Positions 48,013-57,363 of a stretch of 62,500 nucleotides of DNA are shown one piece after another. The stretch comes from Bacillus infantis NRRL B-14911. Lineage in GTDB: Bacteria; Bacillota; Bacilli; Bacillales; Cytobacillaceae. The stretch lies in NCBI RefSeq assembly GCF_000473245.1, contig NC_022524.1, positions 105,001-167,500 on the forward strand, given 5' to 3'. Within the stretch, counting starts at the first letter, position 1. Each line of letters begins with the position of its first letter. The translations under genes were made by a program, and so were the position numbers. The notes below the pieces were generated by a model, which saw nothing but the letters and a program-made list of their open reading frames with translations, was not told the origin of the DNA and searched no databases.

Positions 48013-48279
48013 ATGGTCTGCGGCCCTGACAAGATCAATTTGATCTCTGGTCAAATTGTTTTGATTAAAAATGGGCGGGATGACGGCGAATATGATATAA
48101 TTATAAGGTTGATAGATGGACGGTTTGTCTCTATAGCCGAAGGGGCCAGACGAAAGTCAGGCAATCCGCTGCTGAAGAGCGTCCGGCATCTGGAGCTGAC
48201 TGATTATGTTTCTCCGGAAATCGAGTGCAGCATAAATGAAACCGGCCGTGCAATGAAGGGAAAATTACGTTTTGCGTAA
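48013..48279 (+). CDS. KOW-domain RNA-binding-like protein
   Basis: This is a small protein of the L14e/KOW-like group that sits between map and infA in many Bacillus. The core reads ISGQIVLIKNGRDDGEYDII then HLELTDYVSPEI and ends NETGRAMKGKLRFA, a pattern shared by annotated KOW-domain RNA-binding proteins. Starting at ATG 48013 gives 88 residues. A TTG at 47992 (95 residues) sits almost on top of AGGTG, too close for a good ribosome-binding site, while ATG 48013 has only a weak one, so the start is uncertain. Function unknown; an RNA or ribosome role is inferred from the fold and neighbours. Confidence 0.75.
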   Translation: MVCGPDKINLISGQIVLIKNGRDDGEYDIIIRLIDGRFVSIAEGARRKSGNPLLKSVRHLELTDYVSPEIECSINETGRAMKGKLRFA

Positions 48280-48329
48280 GCAGCGTATGAATAGGTGAGA
48301 TTCTGAAAAGAAGAAGGGAGACATGTTCG

Positions 48330-48699
<370 letters not shown>

Positions 48700-48720
48700 T
48701 AACAAGGAGGTGCGCATAGA

Positions 48721-49086
48721 ATGGCACGTATTGCTGGTGTAGATATTCCACGTGAAAAACGTGTAGTAATCTCATTGACTTACATTTATGGTATCGGTAA
48801 AAATACTGCTCAAAAGGTTTTGGCTGAAGCTGGTGTTTCTGAAGACACTCGCGTTCGCGACCTTACAGAAGATGAGCTTAACAAAATCCGTGAAGTAATC
48901 GACAGACTCAAAGTTGAAGGTGACCTTCGCCGTGAAGTTTCACTCAACATCAAGCGTCTTATGGAAATCGGTTCTTACCGCGGTCTTCGTCACCGTCGTG
49001 GCCTTCCTGTACGCGGACAGAACACTAAGAACAATGCCCGTACACGTAAAGGTCCTCGTAAGACTGTAGCTAACAAGAAGAAATAA
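48721..49086 (+). CDS. rpsM: 30S ribosomal protein S13
   Basis: This 121-residue head protein contacts P-site tRNA and L5. The start [20 protein letters not shown], the conserved [20 protein letters not shown] and the Lys/Arg-rich tail are present. The ATG follows AAGGAGGTGCGCATAG. Confidence 0.97.
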   Translation: MARIAGVDIPREKRVVISLTYIYGIGKNTAQKVLAEAGVSEDTRVRDLTEDELNKIREVIDRLKVEGDLRREVSLNIKRLMEIGSYRGLRHRRGLPVRGQNTKNNARTRKGPRKTVANKKK

Positions 49087-49102
49087 TCGGTAAAGGAGGT
49101 AA

Positions 49103-49498
<396 letters not shown>

Positions 49499-49515
49499 TT
49501 TTTTCTGTATAGAAT

Positions 49516-49544
49516 TTGTATCCTTGTCTATAATGGGTTATGAT
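49516..49544 (+). promoter_or_regulatory. SigA-type promoter candidate for rpoA-rplQ
   Basis: TTGTAT (49516-49521), 17 bp, TATGAT (49539-49544). It sits inside a long inverted repeat (TTTCTGTATA at 49502 with TATACAGAAA at 49557), so RNA passing through from rpsK could fold over it. Confidence 0.55.
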
Positions 49545-49669
49545 ACAATTTTCCGTTATACAGAAACTTTATTCCAGTTGTTGTGCACAAACGGGAACGT
49601 ATACATGGGGGAATTTCGGCAGGCAGAAGCTAGCCGGGGTTTCGACGTTTTGAAGGAGGGTATATTTTG

Positions 49670-50614
49670 ATGATCGAAATAGAAAAACCAAAAATCGAAA
49701 CGGTTGAGATCAGCGATGATGCCAAGTATGGAAAGTTCGTCGTAGAGCCGCTTGAGCGTGGGTATGGTACTACTTTGGGTAACTCCTTACGTCGTATCCT
49801 TTTATCCTCACTCCCTGGTGCCGCTGTCACATCTATTCAAATTGATGGGGTACTTCATGAGTTCTCAACAATTGAAGGCGTCGTAGAAGATGTAACATCT
49901 GTAATCTTAAATATTAAAAAACTGGCTCTTAAAATCTATTCTGATGATGAAAAGACGCTGGAAATTGATATTCAAGGTGAAGGTGCGGTTACTGCAGCTG
50001 ACGTAACGCATGACAGTGATGTCGAGATCCTCAATCCGGATCTTCATATTGCTACCCTTGGGTCCAATGGGCACTTGCGCATGCGCTTGACTGCCAAAAG
50101 AGGACGCGGTTATACACCAGCTGATCAAAACAAGCGAGAAGATCAACCAATCGGTGTCATTCCTATCGATTCCATCTACACTCCAGTATCGCGTATTTCC
50201 TACCAGGTAGAAAATACACGCGTCGGGCAAATGACTAACTATGATAAGTTAACATTCGATGTTTGGACTGATGGAAGCACTGGTCCACAAGATGCGGTTG
50301 CTCTTGGAGCGAAGATTTTAACTGAGCATTTGAATATCTTTGTCGGCCTTACTGACGAAGCGCAAAATGCTGAAATCATGGTTGAGAAAGAAGAGGACCA
50401 AAAGGAAAAAGTTCTTGAAATGACCATTGAAGAACTCGATCTTTCAGTCCGTTCATATAACTGCTTAAAGCGCGCAGGCATCAATACTGTTCAGGAATTG
50501 GCCAACAAGACCGAAGAGGATATGATGAAAGTCCGCAACCTTGGCAGAAAATCTCTTGAAGAGGTAAAACATAAATTAGAAGAGCTGGGATTAGGCTTAC
50601 GCAAGGATGACTGA
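49670..50614 (+). CDS. rpoA: RNA polymerase alpha subunit
   Basis: This 314-residue subunit nucleates polymerase assembly. The N-terminal domain includes [20 protein letters not shown]. After an acidic linker ([12 protein letters not shown]), the C-terminal domain that binds UP elements and activators reads [20 protein letters not shown]. The ATG at 49670 follows AAGGAGGG and gives the family N-terminus MIEIEKPK; the TTG three bases earlier is not needed. Confidence 0.98.
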   Translation: MIEIEKPKIETVEISDDAKYGKFVVEPLERGYGTTLGNSLRRILLSSLPGAAVTSIQIDGVLHEFSTIEGVVEDVTSVILNIKKLALKIYSDDEKTLEIDIQGEGAVTAADVTHDSDVEILNPDLHIATLGSNGHLRMRLTAKRGRGYTPADQNKREDQPIGVIPIDSIYTPVSRISYQVENTRVGQMTNYDKLTFDVWTDGSTGPQDAVALGAKILTEHLNIFVGLTDEAQNAEIMVEKEEDQKEKVLEMTIEELDLSVRSYNCLKRAGINTVQELANKTEEDMMKVRNLGRKSLEEVKHKLEELGLGLRKDD

Positions 50615-50652
50615 TCTTAGGATCTATCACTCTTAGGTCTATCACCGACTGA

Positions 50653-51042
<390 letters not shown>

Positions 51043-51059
51043 TTGCTGCAGCAGACAAC

Positions 51060-51105
51060 AAGGGCGCTGGACAGTTTATCATGAACTTGTTCTTTGCCCT
51101 TTTTC
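51060..51105 (+). terminator. Terminator after rplQ, with alternative fold
   Basis: AAGGGC (51060-51065) pairs with GCCCTT (51096-51101), followed by Ts. An alternative helix AACAAG (51057-51062) with CTTGTT (51086-51091) overlaps the 5' arm and excludes the terminator fold, so conditional read-through is possible. Confidence 0.65.
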
Positions 51106-51110
51106 TGTAA

Positions 51111-51344
51111 AAGGCTTATCTTCCATTTTCTTCATAAGCCTTATATTCAAGCCAAACAAGAGCGTTACGATGAGCAAGATTCCGCTGCGCCTGAATCTCG
51201 GGCCTCTCAGTGCAAGTTCCATACTGACGGATGCAGTATAGGCATCCCGGACTTGTCTCGTCTAGCTCATGCACCTCTTCCGGAACTGTTTTATGCGCAC
51301 AGAATGTAAATATTCTGCAGCCGGAATGAGGTGCAGGCTTTTTT
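51111..51344 (+). ncRNA. Candidate structured RNA downstream of rplQ
   Basis: Perfect short helices nest and stack. AAGGCTTAT/ATAAGCCTT is at 51111-51142. A closing helix ATGAGC (51170-51175)/GCTCAT (51265-51270) encloses two elements: hairpin AGATTC (51077+100)/GAATCT (51193-51198), and a longer arm formed by CGGG (51199-51202)/CCCG (51246-51249) topped by ATACTG (51221-51226)/CAGTAT (51234-51239). Immediately after comes a long stem, TGCACCTC-TTCCGG (51270-51283) with CCGGAATGAGGTGCA (51321-51335), then six Ts. Its family is not recognised. It could be an independent RNA, a 3' element of the rplQ mRNA, or a leader acting on the ecf genes. A minus-strand reading frame across it is judged spurious. 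Confidence 0.55.
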
Positions 51345-51628
51345 ATAAGTTTCAGGTTTTTTGGCAGAGAGCACAGATTAGAGAGGCAGCTAAAGCGATT
51401 ATTGAGCTTTGATGCAATTAACGACACAAGCGCATATGTGCCGGCAGCCATCTGACTTCAGCTAATAATTCAATGTCTTCTGCAAATCAGGCTCGCCAAA
51501 AGGCGAGTTATTTTTATTTCCGGGAGATAATGATGTAATGCCTCATCCCACTTTAAAATGACAGGCGCTGAAGCAGTGAAGTCAAGGCTGTTTATGCAGC
51601 TGCAAGAAGAGCAGAGAGGAGGATCCCT
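51345..51628. other. Spacer before ecfA1 with a second terminator-like hairpin
   Basis: No gene is seen. CTCGCC-AAAA-GGCGAG (51492-51507) is followed by TTATTTTTATT and could end transcripts coming from the structured region. No convincing promoter for ecfA1 was found between it and the gene. Confidence 0.55.
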
Positions 51629-52468
51629 ATGTCAAATCCACTTGTTCAATTAGAAAACATTTCTTTTCAATATGATGCCGGCAGCCAGTATGCCTTAAGA
51701 AACGTTTCCTTTAACATACAGGAAGGGGAATGGCTTGCCATTGTCGGCCACAACGGATCAGGCAAGTCTACATTGGCCAAGCTCTTAAATGGGCTGCAGT
51801 ATGCCCAGGAAGGCAGGATCCTGGTGAAGGGGACTGAACTGACAGAAGAGACCGTCTGGGACGTCAGAAGGGCTGTAGGGATGGTGTTCCAGAATCCCGA
51901 TAACCAGTTTGTCGGAACAACGGTGCAGGATGATGTGGCTTTTGGTTTAGAAAACAATGGAGTCCCGCAGGAAGAGATGAAAGAAAGAGTGAGTTCCTCA
52001 TTAGAGATGGTCAATATGGGCCAATTTCTAGATCAAGAGCCGCACCATCTTTCAGGCGGCCAGAAACAAAGAGTCGCCATTGCAGGGGTTATCGCCCTGC
52101 GGCCGTCGCTGATCATACTGGATGAAGCTACAAGCATGCTGGACCCCCGCGGAAGAGAAGAGGTCCTGCAGACGGTAAGAGAGTTAAAGAGCGAGCACAG
52201 GATGACGGTTATCTCCATCACCCATGATCTTGAAGAAGCGGCCAAGGCAGATCGGATCATCGTCATGAACCAGGGGCAATTATACAGGGAAGGCACACCG
52301 GAGGAAATTTTCCAGATGGATGAGGAGCTTGTAAAGCTCGGCCTGGACATTCCATTCCCGGTAAAAATGAGCAAGGCACTGCGTGAAAAAGGGCTGGCCA
52401 TCCCAAAATTTTATTTAACAGAAGAAGAGTTGGTGGAAAAGCTATGGACATCTTACTCCAAAATGTAG
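51629..52468 (+). CDS. ecfA1: ECF transporter ATPase EcfA1
   Basis: This 279-residue ABC ATPase energises vitamin and metal uptake together with EcfA2, EcfT and interchangeable substrate-binding S proteins. The Walker A is GHNGSGKST, the ABC signature LSGGQKQR, and the Walker B LIILDEATSMLD; a C-terminal extension (VKMSKALREKGL) is typical. The ATG follows AGAGGAGGATCC. It overlaps ecfA2 by 25 bp. Confidence 0.95.
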   Translation: MSNPLVQLENISFQYDAGSQYALRNVSFNIQEGEWLAIVGHNGSGKSTLAKLLNGLQYAQEGRILVKGTELTEETVWDVRRAVGMVFQNPDNQFVGTTVQDDVAFGLENNGVPQEEMKERVSSSLEMVNMGQFLDQEPHHLSGGQKQRVAIAGVIALRPSLIILDEATSMLDPRGREEVLQTVRELKSEHRMTVISITHDLEEAAKADRIIVMNQGQLYREGTPEEIFQMDEELVKLGLDIPFPVKMSKALREKGLAIPKFYLTEEELVEKLWTSYSKM

Positions 52469-53313
52469 AGCATAGATACCAGATAAACACACCATTTGAG
52501 CGGCTGGCCATCCAGGATGTATCAATTGATATCCCATCAGGCACATATCTCGCCCTAATCGGCCATACCGGTTCAGGCAAGTCTACTGTCCTTCAGCATT
52601 TGAATGCCCTGTTAAAGCCGACAAAAGGCAGTGTCAAAATAGGGGACAGGGAAATTACTGCAGGGAAAAAGGAGAAAAACCTAAAGGCGGTCCGCCAAAA
52701 GGTCGGGATTGTCTTTCAGTTCCCAGAGCACCAGCTTTTCGAAGAAACAGTCGAAAAGGATATCTGCTTCGGCCCGATGAATTTTGGCGTCAGTGAGGCC
52801 GAGGCTAAGGAAAGGGCAAGAAAGGCAATCATTCAGGTCGGCTTGACCGAGTCGGTTCTTGAGAAGTCTCCTTTTGATCTATCCGGTGGCCAAATGCGGA
52901 GAGTGGCCATTGCCGGTGTGCTTGCCATGAACCCTGATGTAATCGTTTTGGATGAACCGACAGCTGGCCTGGACCCGCGCGGGCGGAAAGAGATCATGGA
53001 GATGTTCTATTCGCTCCATAAGGAAAGAGGCCTTTCCACTATCCTGGTGACCCACAGCATGGAGGACGCTGCCGCCTACGCCGATCAGATTGTGATCATG
53101 CATAAAGGCGAGGTATACAGAAAAGGCGTTCCGGTAGAAATCTTTGCGGATCCGGCAGGACTTCTTGAGCTCGGCCTGGATGTACCGGAGGTTGTAAAAT
53201 TTCAGCAGAAGTTCGAGAAGGCATTCGGATTGAAGCTCGGAATGACCTGCCTGACGATGGAGCAGCTGACAGATGCGATAGCAGGCGCAGTGAAGCGGGG
53301 TGAGGCCAAATGA
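52444..53313 (+). CDS. ecfA2: ECF transporter ATPase EcfA2
   Basis: This 289-residue second ATPase of the heterodimer has Walker A GHTGSGKST, signature LSGGQMRR and Walker B VIVLDEPTAGLDP. The Q-loop text FQFPEHQLFEETVEKDI is typical of EcfA2. Its ATG lies inside ecfA1 (25-bp overlap), and its stop overlaps ecfT by four bases (ATGA), so the three subunits are made in step. Confidence 0.95.
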   Translation: MDILLQNVEHRYQINTPFERLAIQDVSIDIPSGTYLALIGHTGSGKSTVLQHLNALLKPTKGSVKIGDREITAGKKEKNLKAVRQKVGIVFQFPEHQLFEETVEKDICFGPMNFGVSEAEAKERARKAIIQVGLTESVLEKSPFDLSGGQMRRVAIAGVLAMNPDVIVLDEPTAGLDPRGRKEIMEMFYSLHKERGLSTILVTHSMEDAAAYADQIVIMHKGEVYRKGVPVEIFADPAGLLELGLDVPEVVKFQQKFEKAFGLKLGMTCLTMEQLTDAIAGAVKRGEAK

Positions 53314-54107
53314 TGGAGAAAATGATTTTTGGCCGCTATGTGCCTGCCGACTCCGTCCTTCACCGGATGGATCCCCGTGCGAAGCTTGCCATTATCTTTT
53401 TATTTGTTTGTGTCGTTTTTTTAGCCAATAATATCCTGACTTATGCCATTCTCACTGTCTACACGCTGATGATGGTCCGTTCATCCAGGGTCCCTGCGAG
53501 GTTCATTTATATGGGGCTGCGGCCGGTGCTGTGGCTTGTGCTTTTCACCCTGCTGCTGCATGTATTCATGACAAAGGGCGGAGAGGTCATCCTCGACCTT
53601 GGATGGCTGAAAATTTATGAAGAAGGCCTGAAGCAGGGTCTGTTCATCTCTATGCGCTTTTTCCTGCTGATCATGATGACGTCGCTATTAACCCTGACAA
53701 CGACCCCCATTGAAATTACCGATGGGCTGGAAAGCCTGCTGGGTCCTTTGAACAAGGTGAAGTTCCCTGTCCATGAGCTGGCTCTGATGATGTCGATTTC
53801 GCTTCGCTTCATCCCGACCCTCATGCAGGAAACAGATAAGATCATGAAGGCGCAGACTGCCAGGGGAGTCGATTTTTCAGGCGGACCGATCAAGGACCGT
53901 GTAAAGTCGATCATTCCGCTGCTGATCCCTTTATTCGTCAGCTCGTTCAAACGCGCTGAGGAGCTCGCCACCGCTATGGAGGCAAGAGGCTACCGCGGAG
54001 GGGAAGGCAGAACGAAATACCGGCAGCTGAACTGGAGCACAAGGGACACCCTTATGCTGCTCCTGCTCCTGGCAGTTGCGGCACTGCTTGCTGTATTCCG
54101 CACATAA
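53310..54107 (+). CDS. ecfT: ECF transporter transmembrane protein EcfT
   Basis: This 265-residue scaffold protein has several hydrophobic segments and two Ala-Arg-Gly coupling motifs, in TARGVDFSGG and MEARGYRGGEG, that touch the two ATPases. No S component is encoded here, so this is a group II module serving S proteins from elsewhere in the genome. The ATG overlaps the ecfA2 stop; truA follows 12 bp later. Confidence 0.95.
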   Translation: MMEKMIFGRYVPADSVLHRMDPRAKLAIIFLFVCVVFLANNILTYAILTVYTLMMVRSSRVPARFIYMGLRPVLWLVLFTLLLHVFMTKGGEVILDLGWLKIYEEGLKQGLFISMRFFLLIMMTSLLTLTTTPIEITDGLESLLGPLNKVKFPVHELALMMSISLRFIPTLMQETDKIMKAQTARGVDFSGGPIKDRVKSIIPLLIPLFVSSFKRAEELATAMEARGYRGGEGRTKYRQLNWSTRDTLMLLLLLAVAALLAVFRT

Positions 54108-54119
54108 TGGGGTGTAAAA

Positions 54120-54857
54120 ATGCAAAGATTCAAATGCAAGATTGCCTATGACGGCTCACAGTTCTCCGGATACCAGGTGCAGCCGGGAAAGCGGACTGTG
54201 CAGCTTGAAGTGGAAAGGGCACTGGCCAAAATCCATAAAGGAAACCCGGTGAAGATCTTTGCTTCAGGCAGGACAGACGCCGGGGTGCATGCGAGAGGGC
54301 AGGTCATCCACTTTGACTCGCCGCTCGCCATTCCTGAGGACAGATGGGTGACAGCCCTGAACTCCCTCTTGCCGAAGGACATCGCTGTGGAGAGCACTGA
54401 GAAGGCCGCTGAAGGCTTTCATGCCCGCTTTGATGCATGCGGGAAAGAATATCGCTACTTTATTTACAGAGGGAAAATTCGAAGCCCGTTTGAGCGGCAC
54501 TATAGCTATCACTATCCTCACCCCCTTGATATCCGAGCGATGAGGGAAGCTGCGGAACATCTTCTCGGCACCCATGACTTCTCAAGCTTCTGCGCCTCCA
54601 GGACAGATGTGGAGGACAAAGTAAGGGAAATCCGGAAGGTTCATGTCGAGGAGGCAGGGGAGATGCTGGAGCTCCATTTTACGGGCAGCGGCTTCTTATA
54701 TAATATGGTCCGCATCCTGACAGGCACGCTCCTCGAAGCAGGAGCAGGAACGAGAGATCCGGGGAGCTTCCCGGAAGTCATTTCAGGCAGGGACAGGAGC
54801 CTGGCTGGCAAGACAGCTCCTGCCGAGGGGTTGTATCTATGGAAGGTATTCTATTAA
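54120..54857 (+). CDS. truA: tRNA pseudouridine(38-40) synthase TruA
   Basis: This 245-residue enzyme isomerises uridines 38-40 in tRNA anticodon stems. The catalytic aspartate is Asp53 in FASGRTDAGVHARG. The C-terminal FTGSGFLYNMVRILTGTLLE is the family signature. It is 12 bp after ecfT and probably cotranscribed; rplM has its own promoter after it. Confidence 0.96.
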   Translation: MQRFKCKIAYDGSQFSGYQVQPGKRTVQLEVERALAKIHKGNPVKIFASGRTDAGVHARGQVIHFDSPLAIPEDRWVTALNSLLPKDIAVESTEKAAEGFHARFDACGKEYRYFIYRGKIRSPFERHYSYHYPHPLDIRAMREAAEHLLGTHDFSSFCASRTDVEDKVREIRKVHVEEAGEMLELHFTGSGFLYNMVRILTGTLLEAGAGTRDPGSFPEVISGRDRSLAGKTAPAEGLYLWKVFY

Positions 54858-54914
54858 AGGGAAAAAGGAAAAAATTATTTTTTTCAAAACAACTAAACCT
54901 GGCGTAACATTCCC

Positions 54915-54943
54915 TTGACATTGTACTATATAGGATATATCAT
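54915..54943 (+). promoter_or_regulatory. SigA-type promoter of rplM-rpsI
   Basis: A perfect TTGACA (54915-54920), 17 bp, TATCAT (54938-54943). An overlapping TAATAT a few bases on could serve as an alternative -10. Confidence 0.8.
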
Positions 54944-54949
54944 AATATG

Positions 54950-55000
54950 GTATGTATTTTAACCCCACAAATAAGCCCCGGAACTTATCTGTGTGATAAT
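54950..55000 (+). promoter_or_regulatory. Ribosomal protein L13 leader
   Basis: The text AACCCCACAAATAAGCCCC (from 54961) followed by ACTTATCTGTGTGATA fits the firmicute L13 leader. CACA and ATAAG in the 5' arm pair with CTTAT and TGTG in the 3' arm (54966-54993). It lies between the promoter and rplM, where L13 is thought to bind and repress its own operon. Assignment is from memory of the motif and its position. Confidence 0.75.
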
Positions 55001-55050
55001 ATACGAAATCAAAGAACATGAATATGATTGATTATTTAGGAGGGAAACCC

Positions 55051-55485
55051 ATGCGTACGTTTATGGCTAACGCAAACAATATCGAGCGTAAATGGTATGT
55101 TGTTGACGCTGAAGGCAAGACTCTAGGTCGCCTTGCAAGTGAAGTAGCAGCAGTCCTGCGCGGCAAAAATAAACCAACTTTCACACCGCACGTTGACACT
55201 GGTGACAATGTGATCATCATCAACGCTGAGAAAATCGAACTGACTGGTAAGAAGCTTACTGACAAGATCTATTACCGTCACACAATGCACCCAGGCGGTC
55301 TTAAAACAAGAACTGCTCTTGAGATGCGTACAAACTACCCTGTGAAAATGCTTGAGCTTGCTATCAAAGGCATGCTTCCAAAGAATTCACTTGGCCGTCA
55401 AATGTTCAAAAAATTACACGTATATGCTGGCAGCGAACATCCGCACCAAGCACAACAACCTGAAGTTTACGAACTTCGTGGATAA
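55051..55485 (+). CDS. rplM: 50S ribosomal protein L13
   Basis: This 144-residue early-assembly protein has family text [20 protein letters not shown] and the C-terminal [20 protein letters not shown]. The ATG at 55051 follows GGAGGGAAACCC; an in-frame ATG at 55018 falls in the leader and is rejected. It is paired with rpsI 22 bp downstream, as in most bacteria. Confidence 0.97.
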   Translation: MRTFMANANNIERKWYVVDAEGKTLGRLASEVAAVLRGKNKPTFTPHVDTGDNVIIINAEKIELTGKKLTDKIYYRHTMHPGGLKTRTALEMRTNYPVKMLELAIKGMLPKNSLGRQMFKKLHVYAGSEHPHQAQQPEVYELRG

Positions 55486-55507
55486 TTTTTAAAGGGAGGT
55501 TATTATC

Positions 55508-55900
55508 TTGGCACAAGTTCAATATATCGGTACTGGTCGTCGTAAAAGCTCCGTTGCCCGTGTTCGTTTAGTTCCTGGCGATGGCAAAATCATCATCAAT
55601 GGTCGTGAGATCGAAAGCTACATCCCATTCGCAGCTTTGCGTGAAGTAGTTAAGCAGCCGCTTGTTGCTACTGAAACACTAAACAGCTACGATATCCTGG
55701 TAAACGTTAATGGCGGTGGATACACTGGCCAAGCTGGCGCAATCCGTCACGGCATCGCTCGTGCATTGCTTCAAGCTGATCCAGAATTCCGTCCAACATT
55801 AAAGCGCGCTGGACTATTGACTCGTGACGCACGTATGAAAGAGCGTAAGAAATACGGTCTTAAAGGTGCTCGTCGTGCTCCTCAGTTCTCAAAGCGTTAA
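55508..55900 (+). CDS. rpsI: 30S ribosomal protein S9
   Basis: This 130-residue protein's basic C-terminal tail ([17 protein letters not shown]) reaches P-site tRNA. The central [20 protein letters not shown] is the signature. It starts at TTG (55508) after AAAGGGAGG, giving [21 protein letters not shown] terminator follows. Confidence 0.97.
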   Translation: MAQVQYIGTGRRKSSVARVRLVPGDGKIIINGREIESYIPFAALREVVKQPLVATETLNSYDILVNVNGGGYTGQAGAIRHGIARALLQADPEFRPTLKRAGLLTRDARMKERKKYGLKGARRAPQFSKR

Positions 55901-55913
55901 TCATTACTCTATC

Positions 55914-55948
55914 AAAGGCTCCCAGGCTTACGTCTGGGGGTCTTTTTT
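55914..55948 (+). terminator. Terminator after rpsI
   Basis: AAAGGCTCCCAG (55914-55925) pairs with CTGGGGGTCTTT (55934-55945, with G-U pairs), followed by Ts. Confidence 0.9.
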
Positions 55949-56093
55949 GCTGTCTGTCTTTGCAAAGAGTCACCAATAGCTTTTGAAAAATGGGTGGCCT
56001 TCATCCGCTTTATTCTCTGTCAAAATTGCCAGTGCTTTCTTGAATGACACCCATTGGGCGGATGAAGACTATCTTTAAGGGGTGAAGAAAGCT

Positions 56094-56537
56094 GTGAGTG
56101 TGATTACAACCTTTACAGATAAACAACGTGAAAAGCAGATCAAATATGAAAAAACGGTCCTAAAGGACATTTCGATAAAATCTCTGAAGGAAAGTGTGAA
56201 AGGGCATTTTGGAAGTATAAGGTTTACGTCGGGGCTCCTGATGAATACAGGAGTGGAGGAGGCCTGTTATGATGTCGCAATCGAAGCCTACCTCCTTGGG
56301 GCCCATTTCAGCCGGTTCGGCTATTATGGAGAAGGCGTTGAACAGGTCCTCGAAAGATGCAGGAGCGAGGAAAAGCATTTTGTTGATACGCTCTATAATT
56401 TCCTTCTTTACTGGGGGAGCGGTGAAGAAGCGGCTGCGAACGAGTCACTGGCTGGCACCTGTGAGCATTATGTGCGCCATTGGTGGATGGAGGGCTTTCA
56501 AAAGGGCCAGCGGCGCCATAAGCTGAGACTTCATTGA
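56094..56537 (+). CDS. ybaK: YbaK family protein (DUF2521)
   Basis: The 147-residue protein matches Bacillus YbaK, which precedes cwlD. No enzyme motif is recognised. The sequence is soluble-looking and helix-rich, with AIEAYLLGAHFSRFGYYGEG and a C-terminal HYVRHWWMEGFQKGQRRHKL. The GTG at 56094 is chosen because it lies 9 bp after AAGGGGTGA; GTG at 56082 overlaps that site. B. subtilis has the methyltransferase gene ybaJ before it, which is absent here. Function unknown, though the neighbourhood is sporulation-related. Confidence 0.8.
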   Translation: MSVITTFTDKQREKQIKYEKTVLKDISIKSLKESVKGHFGSIRFTSGLLMNTGVEEACYDVAIEAYLLGAHFSRFGYYGEGVEQVLERCRSEEKHFVDTLYNFLLYWGSGEEAAANESLAGTCEHYVRHWWMEGFQKGQRRHKLRLH

Positions 56538-56550
56538 TCTCTTTAAAAAT

Positions 56551-56612
56551 GTTCTAACCCCTTCCCTTGTCCCATATATATGAATGAGGACAAGCGGAGG
56601 GATGGGTTAGGA
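56551..56612 (+). promoter_or_regulatory. Long hairpin covering the cwlD ribosome-binding region
   Basis: CTTGTCC (56566-56572) pairs with GGACAAG (56588-56594) around a 15-nt AT-rich loop. Outside it, CTAACCC and CCC upstream pair with GGG and GGGTTAG downstream. The 3' arm includes GGAGGG, the only plausible ribosome-binding site of cwlD (start 56615). The stem could therefore restrain translation. Confidence 0.6.
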
Positions 56613-56614
56613 CG

Positions 56615-57334
56615 ATGAAGCGAAAATTGCAGATGGCTGCTTTTGCGGCCGGACTTATAATCTTATTTTTAATCTTTCGATACGATTTTCTCGAAAATAA
56701 CTCCTGGAAGTCATGGAATTTGCCGCTCACAGGAGAAATCATCCTCCTGGATCCAGGACATGGCGGACCAGATGGCGGAGCCGGAGATTCAGATGCTTTA
56801 GAAAAGGATATCGCATTGAACGTCTCATTAAAGATCAGAGACTACCTGCAAGAGCAGGGAGCGCTTGTCATTATGACCAGGGAGGATGACCGTGACCTGG
56901 CTCCGGAGGGTACAAAGGGATACAGCAGGAGGAAGGTGGAGGACCTTAAGCAGCGGCTTAAGCTGATTAATGAATCCGAGGCCGACTTTTTCCTGAGCAT
57001 CCACCTGAATTCCATTCCATCTGCCCGCTGGAGCGGTGCACAGACCTTCTATGCCCCGCAGATTAAGGAAAATGCTGAAGCAGCCAAATTCATTCAGGAT
57101 GAGCTTCGCAGAAACCTGGAGAACACAGAAAGAAGAGCCAAGCCGATCAGCCATGTGTATATCATGAAATACGCTAAAAAGCCTGGCGCACTGGTCGAAA
57201 TCGGCTTCCTCTCCAATCCGGGAGAAAAAGCCAGGCTAAAAACAGATGACTACCAGGAAAAAGTGGCAGCCTCTATCTATAATGGAGTATTGCGCTACTT
57301 TACGAATGAAGAAGAGCTGGTGGAGCCAGAATAA
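56615..57334 (+). CDS. cwlD: N-acetylmuramoyl-L-alanine amidase CwlD
   Basis: This 239-residue amidase_3 enzyme is needed to make muramic-delta-lactam in spore cortex, working with PdaA. An N-terminal signal/anchor (about 7-22) places it outside the mother-cell membrane. Zinc ligands and the catalytic residue are His49 in LLDPGHGG, Glu63 in ALEKD, His130 in FLSIHLN and Glu195 in VEIGFLSNP. The start is preceded by a hairpin rather than an open, well-spaced ribosome-binding site. It has its own terminator. Confidence 0.95.
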   Translation: MKRKLQMAAFAAGLIILFLIFRYDFLENNSWKSWNLPLTGEIILLDPGHGGPDGGAGDSDALEKDIALNVSLKIRDYLQEQGALVIMTREDDRDLAPEGTKGYSRRKVEDLKQRLKLINESEADFFLSIHLNSIPSARWSGAQTFYAPQIKENAEAAKFIQDELRRNLENTERRAKPISHVYIMKYAKKPGALVEIGFLSNPGEKARLKTDDYQEKVAASIYNGVLRYFTNEEELVEPE

Positions 57335-57363
57335 AGGGGCATCCTGTGGGATGCTCTTTTTTT
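57333..57363 (+). terminator. Terminator after cwlD
   Basis: AAAGGGGCATCC (57333-57344) pairs with GGATGCTCTTT (57349-57359, with G-U pairs) around TGTG, then a T-run. Confidence 0.92.

Noticed and set aside
51116-51451. Minus-strand 111-residue Cys-containing reading frame after rplQ (ending LVWLEYKAYEENGR)
   Set aside because: Codon use looks passable and it is convergent with rplQ, but it has no ribosome-binding site and no recognised family. Its DNA is better explained by many perfect hairpins of a + strand RNA, including a 14-bp stem with T-run.
54858-54914. Terminator after truA
   Set aside because: AT-rich text with a T-run is present, but no GC stem precedes it.
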